64,000 bases of DNA, taken from Pseudomonas sp. UYIF39. GTDB lineage: Bacteria; Pseudomonadota; Gammaproteobacteria; Pseudomonadales; Pseudomonadaceae. Under the pieces are notes generated by a model that was not told where the DNA came from, searched no databases, and was given only the letters and a program-made list of their open reading frames with translations. The position numbers were made by a program, and so were the translations under genes. Within the stretch, counting starts at the first letter, position 1, and every line of letters begins with the position of its first letter. The stretch spans positions 62,001 through 126,000 of the forward strand of contig NZ_JALBYU010000018.1 in the NCBI RefSeq assembly GCF_029963765.1. The letters are read 5' to 3'. This document shows, piece by piece, positions 1-10,301 of the stretch.

Positions 1-878
1 CCGCCGGCGACCTGGTTCAGGTTCTGCTGGGGCGACATGCTGGCGTCTTCACGTTGTTTGCGGGCCAACATCAGAAAGGTTTGCACCAGCTCACGCATCT
101 CTTCACAGGCGCGGGCGATTCGCTCGACCTGAGCACGACCACGCTGATCGATGCCGGGGTTTTCCAGCAGCAGCTCGCAGGAACTGGCCAGCACCATCAA
201 TGGCGTGCGCAGCTCGTGGCTGACGTCACTGGTGAATAGCCGTTCGCGGGTCAACGCCTGGCGCAAGCGCCCGAGGGTGGCGTCGAAGGCCACGGCCAAC
301 TCGCCCACCTCATCAGCGGCGTAATCCGGCGCCAGGGGTGGCGCCAGACCTAACAATTGGTCACGGTGACGGACCTGGCGGGCCAGTCGCACCACGGGCG
401 CCATCACTTTGCGCGCCAGTATCCAGCCGAGAAACACCGCCAATGCCAGGCTCAGAACGAAACCCACCAGCACCACGGCAAACAGCACCCGTTCACGCTC
501 CTCGAAATCGCTCTGATCCTGTAACAGCACATAACGCCGGCCGTCGACGACTTCGACCATGGCGTGATATGACAGCTGTTCGCGAAATACTTCGTGAAAG
601 CCCGGTTCCAGGTGGCGTAAATCCTTGGGCAACTGAAAATCGCCCGGCCCGCCGCTGAAATAGAACAGTTGGTCCGGCTCGGGACGATGGCTCCAGTCCG
701 TGACACTGTCCATCAGCAACAGCCGTTGTAAATCGCCCCCCAGACCTGCCGAAATCAGTTTTTCTTCTACCAGGTGCACGGTCGCCACAATGCCCATGGC
801 AAAGGCTCCCGCGACCAGTGCGCTCATCAGCGCAAAGGCGATGATGATCCGTTGAGCAAGGCTCTGCTTAAACTCCAT
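1..878 (-). CDS. colS: ColS sensor histidine kinase (partial, C-terminus off window)
   Basis: Inner-membrane sensor kinase of the ColRS two-component system, known in Pseudomonas for envelope integrity and metal (Zn/Fe) responses. The reading frame is open to the window edge, so the catalytic ATPase domain is missing here. The N-terminus has a membrane helix (residues about 8-30), a periplasmic stretch of about 100 residues, a second helix near residues 140-160, a HAMP-like linker, and the H-box SHELRTPL (phospho-acceptor His). A periplasmic EERE cluster just before the second helix fits the Glu-rich metal-sensing motif reported for ColS. The ATG at 878 overlaps the end of colR by 11 bases, so the genes are translationally coupled. 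The symbol rests on similarity of the partner ColR and on the groESL neighbourhood. Confidence 0.85.
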   Translation of the reverse strand, partial: MEFKQSLAQRIIIAFALMSALVAGAFAMGIVATVHLVEEKLISAGLGGDLQRLLLMDSVTDWSHRPEPDQLFYFSGGPGDFQLPKDLRHLEPGFHEVFREQLSYHAMVEVVDGRRYVLLQDQSDFEERERVLFAVVLVGFVLSLALAVFLGWILARKVMAPVVRLARQVRHRDQLLGLAPPLAPDYAADEVGELAVAFDATLGRLRQALTRERLFTSDVSHELRTPLMVLASSCELLLENPGIDQRGRAQVERIARACEEMRELVQTFLMLARKQREDASMSPQQNLNQVAG

Positions 879-1551
879 CACGGCCCTCGGCCAAGCGATA
901 ACCCACACCGTGCACGGTTTGCAGCAACGGTTTGGCGAACGGCTTGTCGATCACTTGGCGCAACTGATGGACGTGGCTGCGCAGGCTGTCGCTGTCCGGG
1001 CAGTCATCCCCCCACAGCGCCTCTTCGAGAATTTCCCGGCGCAGCACATGAGGACTTTTCTGCATCAGCACGGCCAGCAACTTCAGGCCCACCGGGTTGA
1101 GTTTGAGCAGACGACCTTCGCGGGTGACTTCCAGGGTGTCGAGGTCGTAGTTCAGATCGCCAACCTGCAAAGTACGGCGACCGCCACCCTGGGTGCGACG
1201 CATGACCGCCTCGATGCGCGCCGCCAATTCAGACAGGGCAAAGGGTTTGATCAGGTAGTCATCGGCACCGGATTTGAAGCCTTGCAGCCGGTCGTCCAAT
1301 TGATCGCGAGCGGTGAGCATGATCACCGGCGTGTCGCGGCGTGCGTCTTCGCGCAGGCGTTTGCACAGGGTGTAACCGTCGATGCCAGGCAACATGATGT
1401 CGAGCACGATCAAGTCGTAATGCTCGGTGGCCGCCAGGTGCAAGCCTGACAAACCGTCCTGCGCGCAATCCACGGTGTAACCCTTGAGCCCCAGGTAATC
1501 GGCCAGATTGGCCAGGATATCGCGGTTGTCTTCAACCAATAGAATTCGCAT
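868..1551 (-). CDS. colR: ColR response regulator (OmpR family)
   Basis: DNA-binding response regulator of the ColRS system, 227 residues, the normal OmpR-family length. The receiver domain (about residues 1-115) shows the acidic pair after LLVEDN, the phospho-acceptor Asp in LDIMLPG and the Lys of the IKPF motif. The C-terminal winged helix ends with VHGVGYRL. The start was set at the ATG at 1551, preceded by AGGAGA; a longer frame to 1575 adds eight residues without a better ribosome site. Sequence is very close to Pseudomonas ColR as remembered. It is the first gene of the colRS operon and is divergent from the sulfatase gene it may control. Confidence 0.93.
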   Translation of the reverse strand: MRILLVEDNRDILANLADYLGLKGYTVDCAQDGLSGLHLAATEHYDLIVLDIMLPGIDGYTLCKRLREDARRDTPVIMLTARDQLDDRLQGFKSGADDYLIKPFALSELAARIEAVMRRTQGGGRRTLQVGDLNYDLDTLEVTREGRLLKLNPVGLKLLAVLMQKSPHVLRREILEEALWGDDCPDSDSLRSHVHQLRQVIDKPFAKPLLQTVHGVGYRLAEGRDGV

Positions 1552-1667
1552 GGGTATCTCCTGCGTACACAGCAACGGGCGTCGTGGCCCGCGCAGCTTA
1601 AGGCCAAGCGTGGCTCAGGGCTAGGGTCAGGGTGCCTGGAATCAATCCGCTCAACCAAATGATAGGA

Positions 1668-1683
1668 TTAACATGTTTTTCAC
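1668..1683 (+). promoter_or_regulatory. Probable ColR-binding site
   Basis: TTAACATGTTTTTCAC lies 73 bases upstream of the sulfatase start, in the region divergent from colR. It matches 15 of 16 positions of the ColR consensus as I remember it (YYNASNNYTTTTTCAC); the mismatch is at the eighth base. The consensus is from memory and the assignment is inference, but the placement beside colRS in front of an envelope gene is what the known regulon would predict. Confidence 0.55.
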
Positions 1684-1755
1684 TATCGATTCACAAGCCG
1701 ACTACAGTCGTGGCGCGAGAATCCCACACAATTGTTGTTAAGGAATGTACACACA

Positions 1756-3705
1756 ATGGAGCTCTTCAAGACCGCGCCAATGCGCTTTCTCCTGCTCGTG
1801 ACCGGCTCGTGGCTGGTCATTTTCTTGCTGACCCGCACGGTTTTGCTGCTCACCCATCTGGATGAGGCCGGTAGCGGATTTCTGTCGGTGTTTGGCATCG
1901 GCCTGCTTTACGACCTGGGCTTCATTGCCTACGCAGCGCTGCCGATGGGCCTCTACTTGCTGCTCTGCCCACCGGCCTTGTGGCGTCGCCGCGGCCACCG
2001 CTGGTTCCTTCAGGGACTGCTGACCGTCAGCTTGTTCGCCATGTTGTTCACCGCGGTAGCCGAGTGGCTGTTCTGGGATGAGTTCGGTGTGCGCTTCAAC
2101 TTCATCGCCGTCGATTACCTGGTGTATTCCGACGAGGTGTTGAACAACCTGTTGGAGTCTTATCCGATCGGCACGCTGCTGAGCATCCTTGCCGTGTTGG
2201 CCGTCGCCCTGAGCTTTGTGTTGCGCAAACCTTTCAATGCCGCGCTGGACGCACCGTTGCCGCCAATGCGCGGGCGCCTGCTGAATGCGCTGGGCCTGTT
2301 GATCGTCGCGGGCCTGAGCTTGCAACTGCTCAGCCAGGATTCGCCGCGCGCCCAGGGCGGTAACGCCTATCAGAACGAACTGGCGAGCAATGGGCCCTAT
2401 CAGTTTTTTGCAGCATTCCGTAACAACGAACTGGATTACACGCAGTTCTACAGCAGCCTGCCGCCGGCAATCGTTGCTCAGCAGATTCGTGCCGAGCTGA
2501 GCGAACCCAACGCGCGTTTCATCGGCGAGGATCCGCAGGACATTCGCCGGATGATCGACAACCCGGGCACTGTGCGCAAACCCAACATTGTGCTGGTGAC
2601 GATTGAAAGCTTCAGCGCCAAGTACATGGGCAGTAACGGCGACAAGCGCAACCTGACCCCCAACCTCGATGCCTTGCGCAAGCAGAGCCTGTACTTCAAC
2701 AACTTCTATGCCACCGGCACCCGCACCGATCGCGGCCTTGAGGCCATTACCCTGGCGATCCCGCCAACCCCGGGGCGCTCGATCGTCAAGCGCGTGGGGC
2801 GTGAAAGCGGTTTCGCCAGCCTCGGCCAGCAGCTCACCGCCGTGGGTTACGACAGCGTGTTCGTCTATGGCGGACGCGGTTACTTCGACAATATGAACGC
2901 GTTTTTCAGTGGCAATGGTTACCGTGTGGTGGACCAGACCAGCGTCGAGGAATCAGAAATCCACTTCAAAAATGCCTGGGGCATGGCTGACGAAGATCTC
3001 TACAAGCAGGCCCTCAAACTGGCCGACGCTGACTACGCGAAACAGCAGCCGTTTCTGCTGCAACTGATGACCACCTCCAACCATCGCCCTTACACCTACC
3101 CGGACAACCGGATCGACATCAAATCCGGCAACGGTCGCGACGGTGCGGTGAAGTACACCGACTATGCCATTGGTCAGTTCCTCGATCAGGCGCGCCAAAA
3201 GCCGTGGTTTGACAATACAATCTTCGTCTTCGTCGCCGATCACACGGCCGGCAGCGCCGGCATGGAAGACTTGCCGATCAGCAACTATCAGATTCCGCTG
3301 TTCATCTATGCACCGAAGCTGATCGATGCACGGGAAACCGCGCAACTGGCCAGTCAGATCGACCTGGCGCCGACCTTGCTGGGTTTGCTGAACCTGGATT
3401 ATCAGTCGACCTTCTTTGGCCGCAATTTGCTGCAGGACAATCCACTGCCGCCCCGCGTGGTCGTTGGCAATTACCAGCACCTGGGCTTGTTCGACGGCAA
3501 GGATTTGGCGATCCTGAGCCCTCGCCAAGGGCTACGGCGCCATGATGAAGCACTGACCGAGAGCCGTGAGTCCAAGGCCACCGCCAGCGACCCGTTGATT
3601 GCCCGTGCTATCACCTATTACCAAACCGCCAGTTATGGCTTCAAGCAACAGCTACTTGGCTGGAAGACGCCCACGGAGGGCACCGACCAAGTCAGCCCAC
3701 ATTAA
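1756..3705 (+). CDS. LtaS-like membrane sulfatase / phosphoglycerol transferase family protein
   Basis: Polytopic inner-membrane enzyme of the alkaline-phosphatase superfamily, 649 residues. The first about 200 residues contain four to five membrane helices; the rest is a periplasmic sulfatase-fold domain. The metal and nucleophile residues of the LtaS/MdoB type are visible: Glu in VTIESFSAKYMG, the nucleophile Thr in GTRTDRG, and Asp-His in FVADHTAG. Family members transfer phosphoglycerol or phosphoethanolamine groups to envelope glycans or lipids; the substrate here is unknown. The start at 1756 follows TAAGGAATG; the longer frame from 1732 is unlikely. It is divergent from colR behind a probable ColR box and followed by a terminator. 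Confidence 0.88.
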   Translation: MELFKTAPMRFLLLVTGSWLVIFLLTRTVLLLTHLDEAGSGFLSVFGIGLLYDLGFIAYAALPMGLYLLLCPPALWRRRGHRWFLQGLLTVSLFAMLFTAVAEWLFWDEFGVRFNFIAVDYLVYSDEVLNNLLESYPIGTLLSILAVLAVALSFVLRKPFNAALDAPLPPMRGRLLNALGLLIVAGLSLQLLSQDSPRAQGGNAYQNELASNGPYQFFAAFRNNELDYTQFYSSLPPAIVAQQIRAELSEPNARFIGEDPQDIRRMIDNPGTVRKPNIVLVTIESFSAKYMGSNGDKRNLTPNLDALRKQSLYFNNFYATGTRTDRGLEAITLAIPPTPGRSIVKRVGRESGFASLGQQLTAVGYDSVFVYGGRGYFDNMNAFFSGNGYRVVDQTSVEESEIHFKNAWGMADEDLYKQALKLADADYAKQQPFLLQLMTTSNHRPYTYPDNRIDIKSGNGRDGAVKYTDYAIGQFLDQARQKPWFDNTIFVFVADHTAGSAGMEDLPISNYQIPLFIYAPKLIDARETAQLASQIDLAPTLLGLLNLDYQSTFFGRNLLQDNPLPPRVVVGNYQHLGLFDGKDLAILSPRQGLRRHDEALTESRESKATASDPLIARAITYYQTASYGFKQQLLGWKTPTEGTDQVSPH

Positions 3706-3712
3706 TCGAATC

Positions 3713-3740
3713 GCCCCGGGCTGATGCCCCGGGGCTTTTT
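3713..3740 (+). terminator. Rho-independent terminator after the sulfatase gene
   Basis: An 8-bp GC stem (GCCCCGGG with CCCGGGGC, seven-base spacer) followed by five T. It lies between the sulfatase stop and the PAP2 start, so the PAP2 gene is probably reached only by read-through or has its own promoter. Confidence 0.8.
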
Positions 3741-3759
3741 CCTTTGTTCAGGATCCACC

Positions 3760-4503
3760 ATGCCATCAACTGCTGTTCGTCCCGCCTCCCGCCCGCTGAA
3801 TTTCTGGGTGTGCCTGGGCGTTCCCGCCATCGCAGCGATCACTCTGATGCTGCTCGAATTGACGTCCCTGGATATGGACCTTGCCAAACTGCTCTATGAC
3901 CCGGTCGCGGGGGATTTCATCGGGCGGCACAGTTACTTCCTGGAAGAGATCGTGCATGACCGCGCCAAGCAGGTGGTCATCGCCTTCTCGGTGTTGGCCA
4001 TCTTCGGTTTCATCGCCTCCTTTTTCATGGACCGGCTCAAACCGATCAAACGGGAACTGGGCTGTCTGGTGCTGTCGCTGGCGCTGGCGACCTCCTTTGT
4101 CACGCCAGTCAAAGCGGTGACGGCCGTTCAATGCCCGTGGAGCCTTGAGCAATTCGGCGGTCACGAAACCTATAGCGAACTGCTCAGCCCTCGCCCGCAC
4201 ACCGATAAACCTGGCCGTTGCTGGCCCGGCGGTCATGCGGCGACGGGTTTCACACTGTTTGCGCTGTTCTTTGTCCTGCGTGACCGTCGTCCGCGTCTGG
4301 CACGCAAGGCGTTTGTGTTCGCTTTCGCGTTGGGCACGGTGTTTTCCATCAGCCGGATGATGCAGGGCGCGCACTTCTTTTCGCACAATGTGTGGACGGC
4401 AATTTTCTGCTGGCTGATTTGTCTGGGGTCTTACTACTACATCCTGTATCGGCCAGCCTCGAAGGCTGAGCGAGAGTCCGAACCACAACAAGCTACTGCC
4501 TGA
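3760..4503 (+). CDS. PAP2-family membrane phosphatase
   Basis: Integral membrane phosphatase of the PAP2 family, 247 residues, with about five helices. The PAP2 motifs are partly visible: a Lys-Pro-Gly-Arg stretch before PGGHAATG (motif 2, with Gly in place of the usual Ser of PSGH) and SRMMQGAHFFSH (motif 3, Ser-Arg-x5-His). The relatives are lipid A phosphatases/phosphotransferases and undecaprenyl-pyrophosphatases; the substrate cannot be told from sequence. The ATG at 3760 was chosen because the upstream ATG at 3724 sits inside the preceding terminator; AGGA lies 9 bases upstream of 3760. Its pairing with the LtaS-like gene next to colRS suggests a role in envelope lipid modification. Confidence 0.85.
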   Translation: MPSTAVRPASRPLNFWVCLGVPAIAAITLMLLELTSLDMDLAKLLYDPVAGDFIGRHSYFLEEIVHDRAKQVVIAFSVLAIFGFIASFFMDRLKPIKRELGCLVLSLALATSFVTPVKAVTAVQCPWSLEQFGGHETYSELLSPRPHTDKPGRCWPGGHAATGFTLFALFFVLRDRRPRLARKAFVFAFALGTVFSISRMMQGAHFFSHNVWTAIFCWLICLGSYYYILYRPASKAERESEPQQATA

Positions 4504-4518
4504 AACACAGATCAAAAT

Positions 4519-4545
4519 GTGGGAGCGGGATTGCTCGCTCCCACA
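4519..4545. repeat. REP-type palindrome
   Basis: An imperfect palindrome, GTGGGAGC...GCTCCCAC around a GGGATTGCTC centre, between the PAP2 stop and the terminator. The 'TGTGGGAGCGGG' opening is the common extragenic REP of the P. fluorescens group. It belongs to a different family from the repeats near 9.1 and 25.5 kb. Confidence 0.75.
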
Positions 4546-4587
4546 GTGGTCCGGTTCAATTTCAAGATCCAGGTAAATCGAAGGCAA

Positions 4588-4627
4588 TAAAAAACCCCGC
4601 CTGCTTAGCGCAGGCGGGGTTTTTTTA
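4588..4627. terminator. Bidirectional terminator between PAP2 gene and groEL
   Basis: A-run, a perfect 10-bp stem (ACCCCGCCTG class, loop TTAGC) and a T-run on both strands. It serves the convergent PAP2 (plus) and groEL (minus) genes. Confidence 0.9.
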
Positions 4628-4643
4628 TAGGGGTAAGGCTGGC

Positions 4644-6287
<1,644 letters not shown>

Positions 6288-6336
6288 GATCGATATTCCT
6301 TAAATACTTTGTAGTAGCGGGAAAATGAGCGGGGAA

Positions 6337-6630
6337 TCAGCCTTCGATAACGGCGAGGATTTCGCTCTCGCCAATTACCAGCAGGTCTTCGCCGTCGACT
6401 TTCACGGTGTTGCTGCCGGAGTACGGGCCGAACACAACCTTGTCACCCACTTTCACAGCCAGTGCACGCACTTCACCGTTTTCCAGTGCTTTGCCTGGAC
6501 CTACGGCGAGAACTTCACCCTGGTTTGGCTTTTCAGCAGCCGAACCTGGCAGGACGATACCGCCAGCGGTTTTCTTTTCTTCTTCGCTGCGACGGACGAC
6601 GACGCGGTCATGCAGAGGACGAAGCTTCAT
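6337..6630 (-). CDS. groES: Co-chaperonin GroES (10 kDa)
   Basis: Heptameric lid of GroEL; 97 residues, the standard length. The start MKLRPLHDRVVVRR and the mobile-loop region around EKKTAGGIVLPG are typical. AGGAGA precedes the ATG. It is the first gene of the groES-groEL operon, about 165 bases downstream of a possible heat-shock promoter. Confidence 0.99.
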   Translation of the reverse strand: MKLRPLHDRVVVRRSEEEKKTAGGIVLPGSAAEKPNQGEVLAVGPGKALENGEVRALAVKVGDKVVFGPYSGSNTVKVDGEDLLVIGESEILAVIEG

Positions 6631-6796
6631 TGTCGATCTCTCCTAATTGTGGTTTTCATCGGCCGGTGTATTCCCGGCGGGTTTAACAAATCCGGCGGTG
6701 CCGGGTGCGGTTCGTCGAGCGAACCGCGGAAGTCTGTCTGGCGTAATCGCCAGAAACCTTGCGGTGACCGTTACATAAGGGCGCACAAGCTTATTA

Positions 6797-6824
6797 CAAG
6801 GGCGAGGAAGCAAATTTTTTCAGG
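6797..6824 (-). promoter_or_regulatory. Possible sigma-32 heat-shock promoter of groESL
   Basis: On the minus strand CCTGAAA is followed after 13 bases by CGCCCTTG, a loose match to the sigma-32 pattern CTTGAAA-N13-CCCCAT. It lies about 165 bases upstream of groES, which is the expected type of control for this operon. The match is weak. Confidence 0.35.
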
Positions 6825-6842
6825 TTGCTGCCCCACAAACGA

Positions 6843-6866
6843 ACACGGCACCCGAAGGTGCCGTGT
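6843..6866 (-). terminator. Terminator-like hairpin after fxsA
   Basis: A perfect 10-bp stem (ACACGGCACC) with a TTCG tetraloop on the minus strand, 12 bases after the fxsA stop. The trailing T-tract is poor (TCGTTTG), so termination may be incomplete and groESL could receive read-through. Confidence 0.6.
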
Positions 6867-6878
6867 CGGTGTAGCGGA

Positions 6879-7358
6879 TTACTTGGTGTCGCGGTGTTCA
6901 AATTCGCCTTCGATCACGTGGGGTTCACGGCCCAGAGGCTCGCGGGTCGCAGGGCCGCCGCCAAGTGGCTGAAGGTCGTCGGCGAACGCACGCTGACGGA
7001 TTGCCGCCTCTTCGGCACGCTGGCGCATTTTATTGGCCAACAGTCGACGAGAGATCGGCAGCAACATGATCAGACCCAGCGCGTCAGTGACGAAGCCCGG
7101 CAGGATCAACAGACCACCCGCCAGTGCCAGCATCAAACCTTCGAGCATGGTCTGAGCCGGCAACTCGCCGCGGTTCAGGCTTTCACGAGCACGCAATGCG
7201 GTTGCCAGACCAGCGATACGCAGCACGAACACGCCGAGCATCGAGCCGAGAATGACCAACAGCAGGGCCGGGAAAAACCCGATCGCCCCGCTGACCTTGA
7301 CGAATACGAACAGCTCCAACACCGGGAACAGTACAAAGAGCAATAAAAAAGGGCGCAT
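6879..7358 (-). CDS. fxsA: FxsA family membrane protein
   Basis: Small cytoplasmic-membrane protein; in E. coli FxsA overproduction relieves phage T7 exclusion by plasmid F. The 159 residues contain three hydrophobic segments (about 1-22, 25-45 and 75-100) and a hydrophilic, charged C-terminus. The ATG at 7358 follows GAGGAA by eight bases; the longer frame uses a TTG at 7373. fxsA next to groESL is common in gamma-proteobacteria. Confidence 0.9.
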   Translation of the reverse strand: MRPFLLLFVLFPVLELFVFVKVSGAIGFFPALLLVILGSMLGVFVLRIAGLATALRARESLNRGELPAQTMLEGLMLALAGGLLILPGFVTDALGLIMLLPISRRLLANKMRQRAEEAAIRQRAFADDLQPLGGGPATREPLGREPHVIEGEFEHRDTK

Positions 7359-7424
7359 CAAATGGTTCCTCAACGCAAGAATGCCTTGCCAGTCTTCCCT
7401 AGATGACGTCGCCGATTCGTGAAT

Positions 7425-8156
7425 TCAAGCGTCGGCCACTTCATTTTTCGGCCAATGTTCGGCGTGAGCCAGGAAAACCAAGGCTTCGCGCACTTGTGTC
7501 GGCGTATTACACGGCGCTTGAAACGGTAACCAATAGAGCCCCTGACCAATGCGCAGGTGCATGCCTTCGGTGTCGATACCCGCCAGTTGCGCCGGCTCGG
7601 TTTTCGGCAGGCCCGCCAGTTCGACGTAGTGGGCGATGGCTTTGGCGTGATCGGCATTCATGTGCTCGACCATGCTCGCTTCGGGCTTACCGGCAAACGG
7701 GTTGGCCAGGGTCAGTTGATCGACCCAGTGAATCGCACCGAAGCCGCCGATGTAGCGATGACGTACCGGTTTGAGCACCCAGAAATCGAAATCGTGGGCC
7801 TTGTGGTAGCTCTGCGAATCAGGGAAATAGCGGTAGTAACGGTCAGCCGCCGCTTCGATGGCGGCCTCGTCCTCGAGCTTTTCTGCTTCGGCGAGATAGG
7901 TCAGGCGACCAACGGCTTGCACATCTTCAGCCCCACGCTCGCCCACAAACAGTGAGCATTTTGGATCCTTCTGCAGGTTATGCGTGTGCTGGGCGATGCG
8001 GCTGATAAGGATCAGCGGCCGGCCCTGTTCGTCCAGACAGTACGGAACCACAGAGCCAAACGGGAAACCGGGCATCGCCTTGGAGTGTGTCGAGAGCACT
8101 CCACGGTATTCCTTGAGAAGCAATTCTCGGGCATTCTTGGCCGCTTCAATGCTCAA
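7425..8156 (-). CDS. HugZ-type FMN-binding split-barrel protein with DUF2470 tail
   Basis: Cytosolic protein of the pyridoxamine-phosphate-oxidase-like split-barrel fold, 243 residues; relatives include the haem-degrading HugZ. The N-terminal domain includes STHSKAMPGFPFGS and the haem/flavin-fold strands; the C-terminal part (about 160-243) resembles DUF2470, with EASMVEHMNADHAKAI. I chose the TTG at 8156, with TAAGGAGT seven bases upstream, because homologues start at SIEAAKNARELL; an in-frame extension to 8252 has no support. Whether it degrades haem is not shown by sequence. Confidence 0.85.
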   Translation of the reverse strand: MSIEAAKNARELLLKEYRGVLSTHSKAMPGFPFGSVVPYCLDEQGRPLILISRIAQHTHNLQKDPKCSLFVGERGAEDVQAVGRLTYLAEAEKLEDEAAIEAAADRYYRYFPDSQSYHKAHDFDFWVLKPVRHRYIGGFGAIHWVDQLTLANPFAGKPEASMVEHMNADHAKAIAHYVELAGLPKTEPAQLAGIDTEGMHLRIGQGLYWLPFQAPCNTPTQVREALVFLAHAEHWPKNEVADA

Positions 8157-8328
8157 TTTATGACTCCTTATATAGAATCCGTCGAAAAAACGGACAGGCG
8201 CCTGGGGATAAGGTCCAGTAACGCCATTAGGGCAGTTCTCATGTGCAGCCAAGCCGTATCAGGTGCAGATCGAGAGACTACTCTCTAAAAGGAAACCACT
8301 CCCTCTGACCTGCTATTGGGGCATGCGA

Positions 8329-9087
8329 ATGCAACTCACTGACAAAGTAATCATTATCACTGGCGGTTGCCAGGGTTTGGGCCGTTCCATGGCCGAGTAT
8401 TTCGCCGGTAAAGGCGCGAAGCTGGCGCTGGTGGACCTGAACCAGGAAAAACTCGACGACACCGTAGCCGCTTGCAAGGCTAAAGGCGTCGAGGCTCGCG
8501 CTTATCTGTGCAACGTCGCCAATGAAGAGCAAGTAACCCACATGGCCGCCCAGGTTGCCGAGGACTTCGGCGCGATCCATGGCCTGATCAACAACGCCGG
8601 GATCCTGCGCGATGGCTTGCTGATCAAGGTCAAGGACGGCGAGATGACCAAGATGAGCCTCGCCCAGTGGCAATCGGTCATCGACGTCAATCTGACCGGC
8701 GTATTCCTGTGCACCCGTGAAGTTGCGGCCAAAATGATCGAGCTGAACAACAGCGGCGCGATCATTAATATCTCGTCGATCTCTCGTGCTGGCAACGCCG
8801 GCCAGACCAACTATTCCGCCGCCAAGGCCGGTGTCGCCGCGATGACCGTGACCTGGGCGAAGGAATTGGCACGCTACGGTATTCGTGTGGCAGGCATTGC
8901 ACCGGGCTTTATCGAAACCGAAATGACGCTGAGCATGAAGCCTGAGGCGCTGGAGAAGATAACGTCCGCGATTCCACTCAAGTGCATGGGCAAGCCTGAT
9001 GAGATCGCCCATTCGGCGGCGTACATTTTCGAGAACGACTACTTCACCGGTCGAATTCTGGAGTTGGATGGCGGGTTGCGGATCTAA
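8329..9087 (+). CDS. Short-chain dehydrogenase/reductase (SDR)
   Basis: Classical SDR oxidoreductase of 252 residues. The Rossmann motif GGCQGLG (cofactor binding, residues about 11-17), the NNAG motif, and the catalytic Ser...Tyr-x3-Lys set (SSISRAGNAGQTNYSAAK) are all present. It is closest to FabG-like 3-oxoacyl reductases, but substrate is unknown. Two close ATGs at 8323 and 8329 are possible; 8329 is better spaced from GGGG. It is divergent from the HugZ-like gene, as in P. aeruginosa (PA4388/PA4389 from memory). Confidence 0.9.
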   Translation: MQLTDKVIIITGGCQGLGRSMAEYFAGKGAKLALVDLNQEKLDDTVAACKAKGVEARAYLCNVANEEQVTHMAAQVAEDFGAIHGLINNAGILRDGLLIKVKDGEMTKMSLAQWQSVIDVNLTGVFLCTREVAAKMIELNNSGAIINISSISRAGNAGQTNYSAAKAGVAAMTVTWAKELARYGIRVAGIAPGFIETEMTLSMKPEALEKITSAIPLKCMGKPDEIAHSAAYIFENDYFTGRILELDGGLRI

Positions 9088-9096
9088 AGCAAGATC

Positions 9097-9191
9097 AAAA
9101 GATCGCAGCCTCGCTTCGCTCGACAGCTCCTACAGGTGAATGCAAAACCCATGTGTAGGAGCTGTCGAGCGAAGCGAGGCTGCGATCTTTT
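9097..9191. repeat. Perfect inverted REP pair (REPIN)
   Basis: Two perfect 38-bp inverted arms, 9097-9134 and 9154-9191, separated by 19 bases. The arm contains GATCGCAGCCTCGCTTCGCT and reads into CGACAGCTCCTACA. The same family recurs at 25486 and 25616. It lies between the convergent SDR and apbC genes and may also fold as a transcript-end hairpin. Confidence 0.93.
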
Positions 9192-9206
9192 AACAGTCGA
9201 CGCAGA

Positions 9207-10301
9207 TTAATCGTCGCTGATCGTGATGTTCGGCATCGCAGGCGATACCGCTTCCTGCAACACAATCCGCGCGCCGACATGGCGGGCCAGTTCCTGGTAA
9301 ACCATCGCAATCGGGCTGTCAGGCTCGGCGATCACCGTTGGCTTGCCGCCATCGGCCTGTTCGCGGATGGCCATCGCCAGCGGCAACGAAGCCAGCAGTT
9401 CGACGCCGTACTGGTTGGCCAGCTTCACACCACCGCCCTCACCGAACAGATGCTCGGCATGCCCGCAGTTGGAGCAGATGTGCACGGCCATGTTTTCCAC
9501 CACGCCCAACACCGGAATGTTGACCTTGCGGAACATCTCCACGCCCTTGCGTGCGTCCAGCAATGCCAGATCTTGCGGCGTGGTAACGATCACCGCGCCG
9601 GCCACCGGGACTTTCTGCGCCAGGGTCAGTTGGATGTCGCCGGTGCCTGGTGGCATGTCGATGACCAGGTAATCCAGATCGCCCCAGGCTGTCTGAGTGA
9701 CCAGTTGCAACAAGGCGCCGGAAACCATCGGCCCGCGCCAGACCATCGGCGTGTTGTCGTCGGTCAGAAACGCCATGGACATGACTTCGACACCATGGGA
9801 CTCGATCGGAACAAACCACTTCTGATCCTTGACCTTGGGCCGGGTGCCTTCAGGGATGCCGAACATGATGCCCTGGCTCGGTCCGTAAATGTCCGCGTCG
9901 AGAATCCCGACCTTGGCGCCTTCGCGGGCCAGGGCCAGGGCCAGGTTGGCGGCGGTGGTTGATTTGCCCACACCGCCCTTGCCGGACGCCACGGCCACCA
10001 CGTTCTTGACGTTGGCCAGACCCGGGATCTGCGCTTGAGCCTTGTGCGCGGCAATGACACTGGTGATCTCGACGCGCGCGATGGTCACGCCGTCCAGCCC
10101 TTCAATGGCCATTTGCAACAACTGCGCCCAGCCACTCTTGAACAGGCCGGCAGCGTAACCCAGCTCCAGCTGGACGCTGACGCGATCACCCTGAATGTCG
10201 ATGCCGCGTACGCACCCGGCGCTGACCGGGTCCTGGTTCAGATAAGGGTCGGTGTATTGGCGAAGGACGGCTTCCACCGCTGCGCGATTGACGGCGCTCA
10301 T
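9207..10301 (-). CDS. apbC: Mrp/ApbC iron-sulfur cluster carrier ATPase
   Basis: P-loop ATPase that carries and inserts 4Fe-4S clusters; 364 residues. An N-terminal MIP18-like domain (about 1-95) is followed by the deviant Walker A motif GKGGVGKST near residue 107 and the metal-binding CSNCG pair near residue 285. The ATG at 10301 was chosen for the upstream GGAG and because homologues begin with a short lead before AAVEAVLRQY. It is divergent from metG, a standard Pseudomonas arrangement. Confidence 0.95.
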   Translation of the reverse strand: MSAVNRAAVEAVLRQYTDPYLNQDPVSAGCVRGIDIQGDRVSVQLELGYAAGLFKSGWAQLLQMAIEGLDGVTIARVEITSVIAAHKAQAQIPGLANVKNVVAVASGKGGVGKSTTAANLALALAREGAKVGILDADIYGPSQGIMFGIPEGTRPKVKDQKWFVPIESHGVEVMSMAFLTDDNTPMVWRGPMVSGALLQLVTQTAWGDLDYLVIDMPPGTGDIQLTLAQKVPVAGAVIVTTPQDLALLDARKGVEMFRKVNIPVLGVVENMAVHICSNCGHAEHLFGEGGGVKLANQYGVELLASLPLAMAIREQADGGKPTVIAEPDSPIAMVYQELARHVGARIVLQEAVSPAMPNITISDD

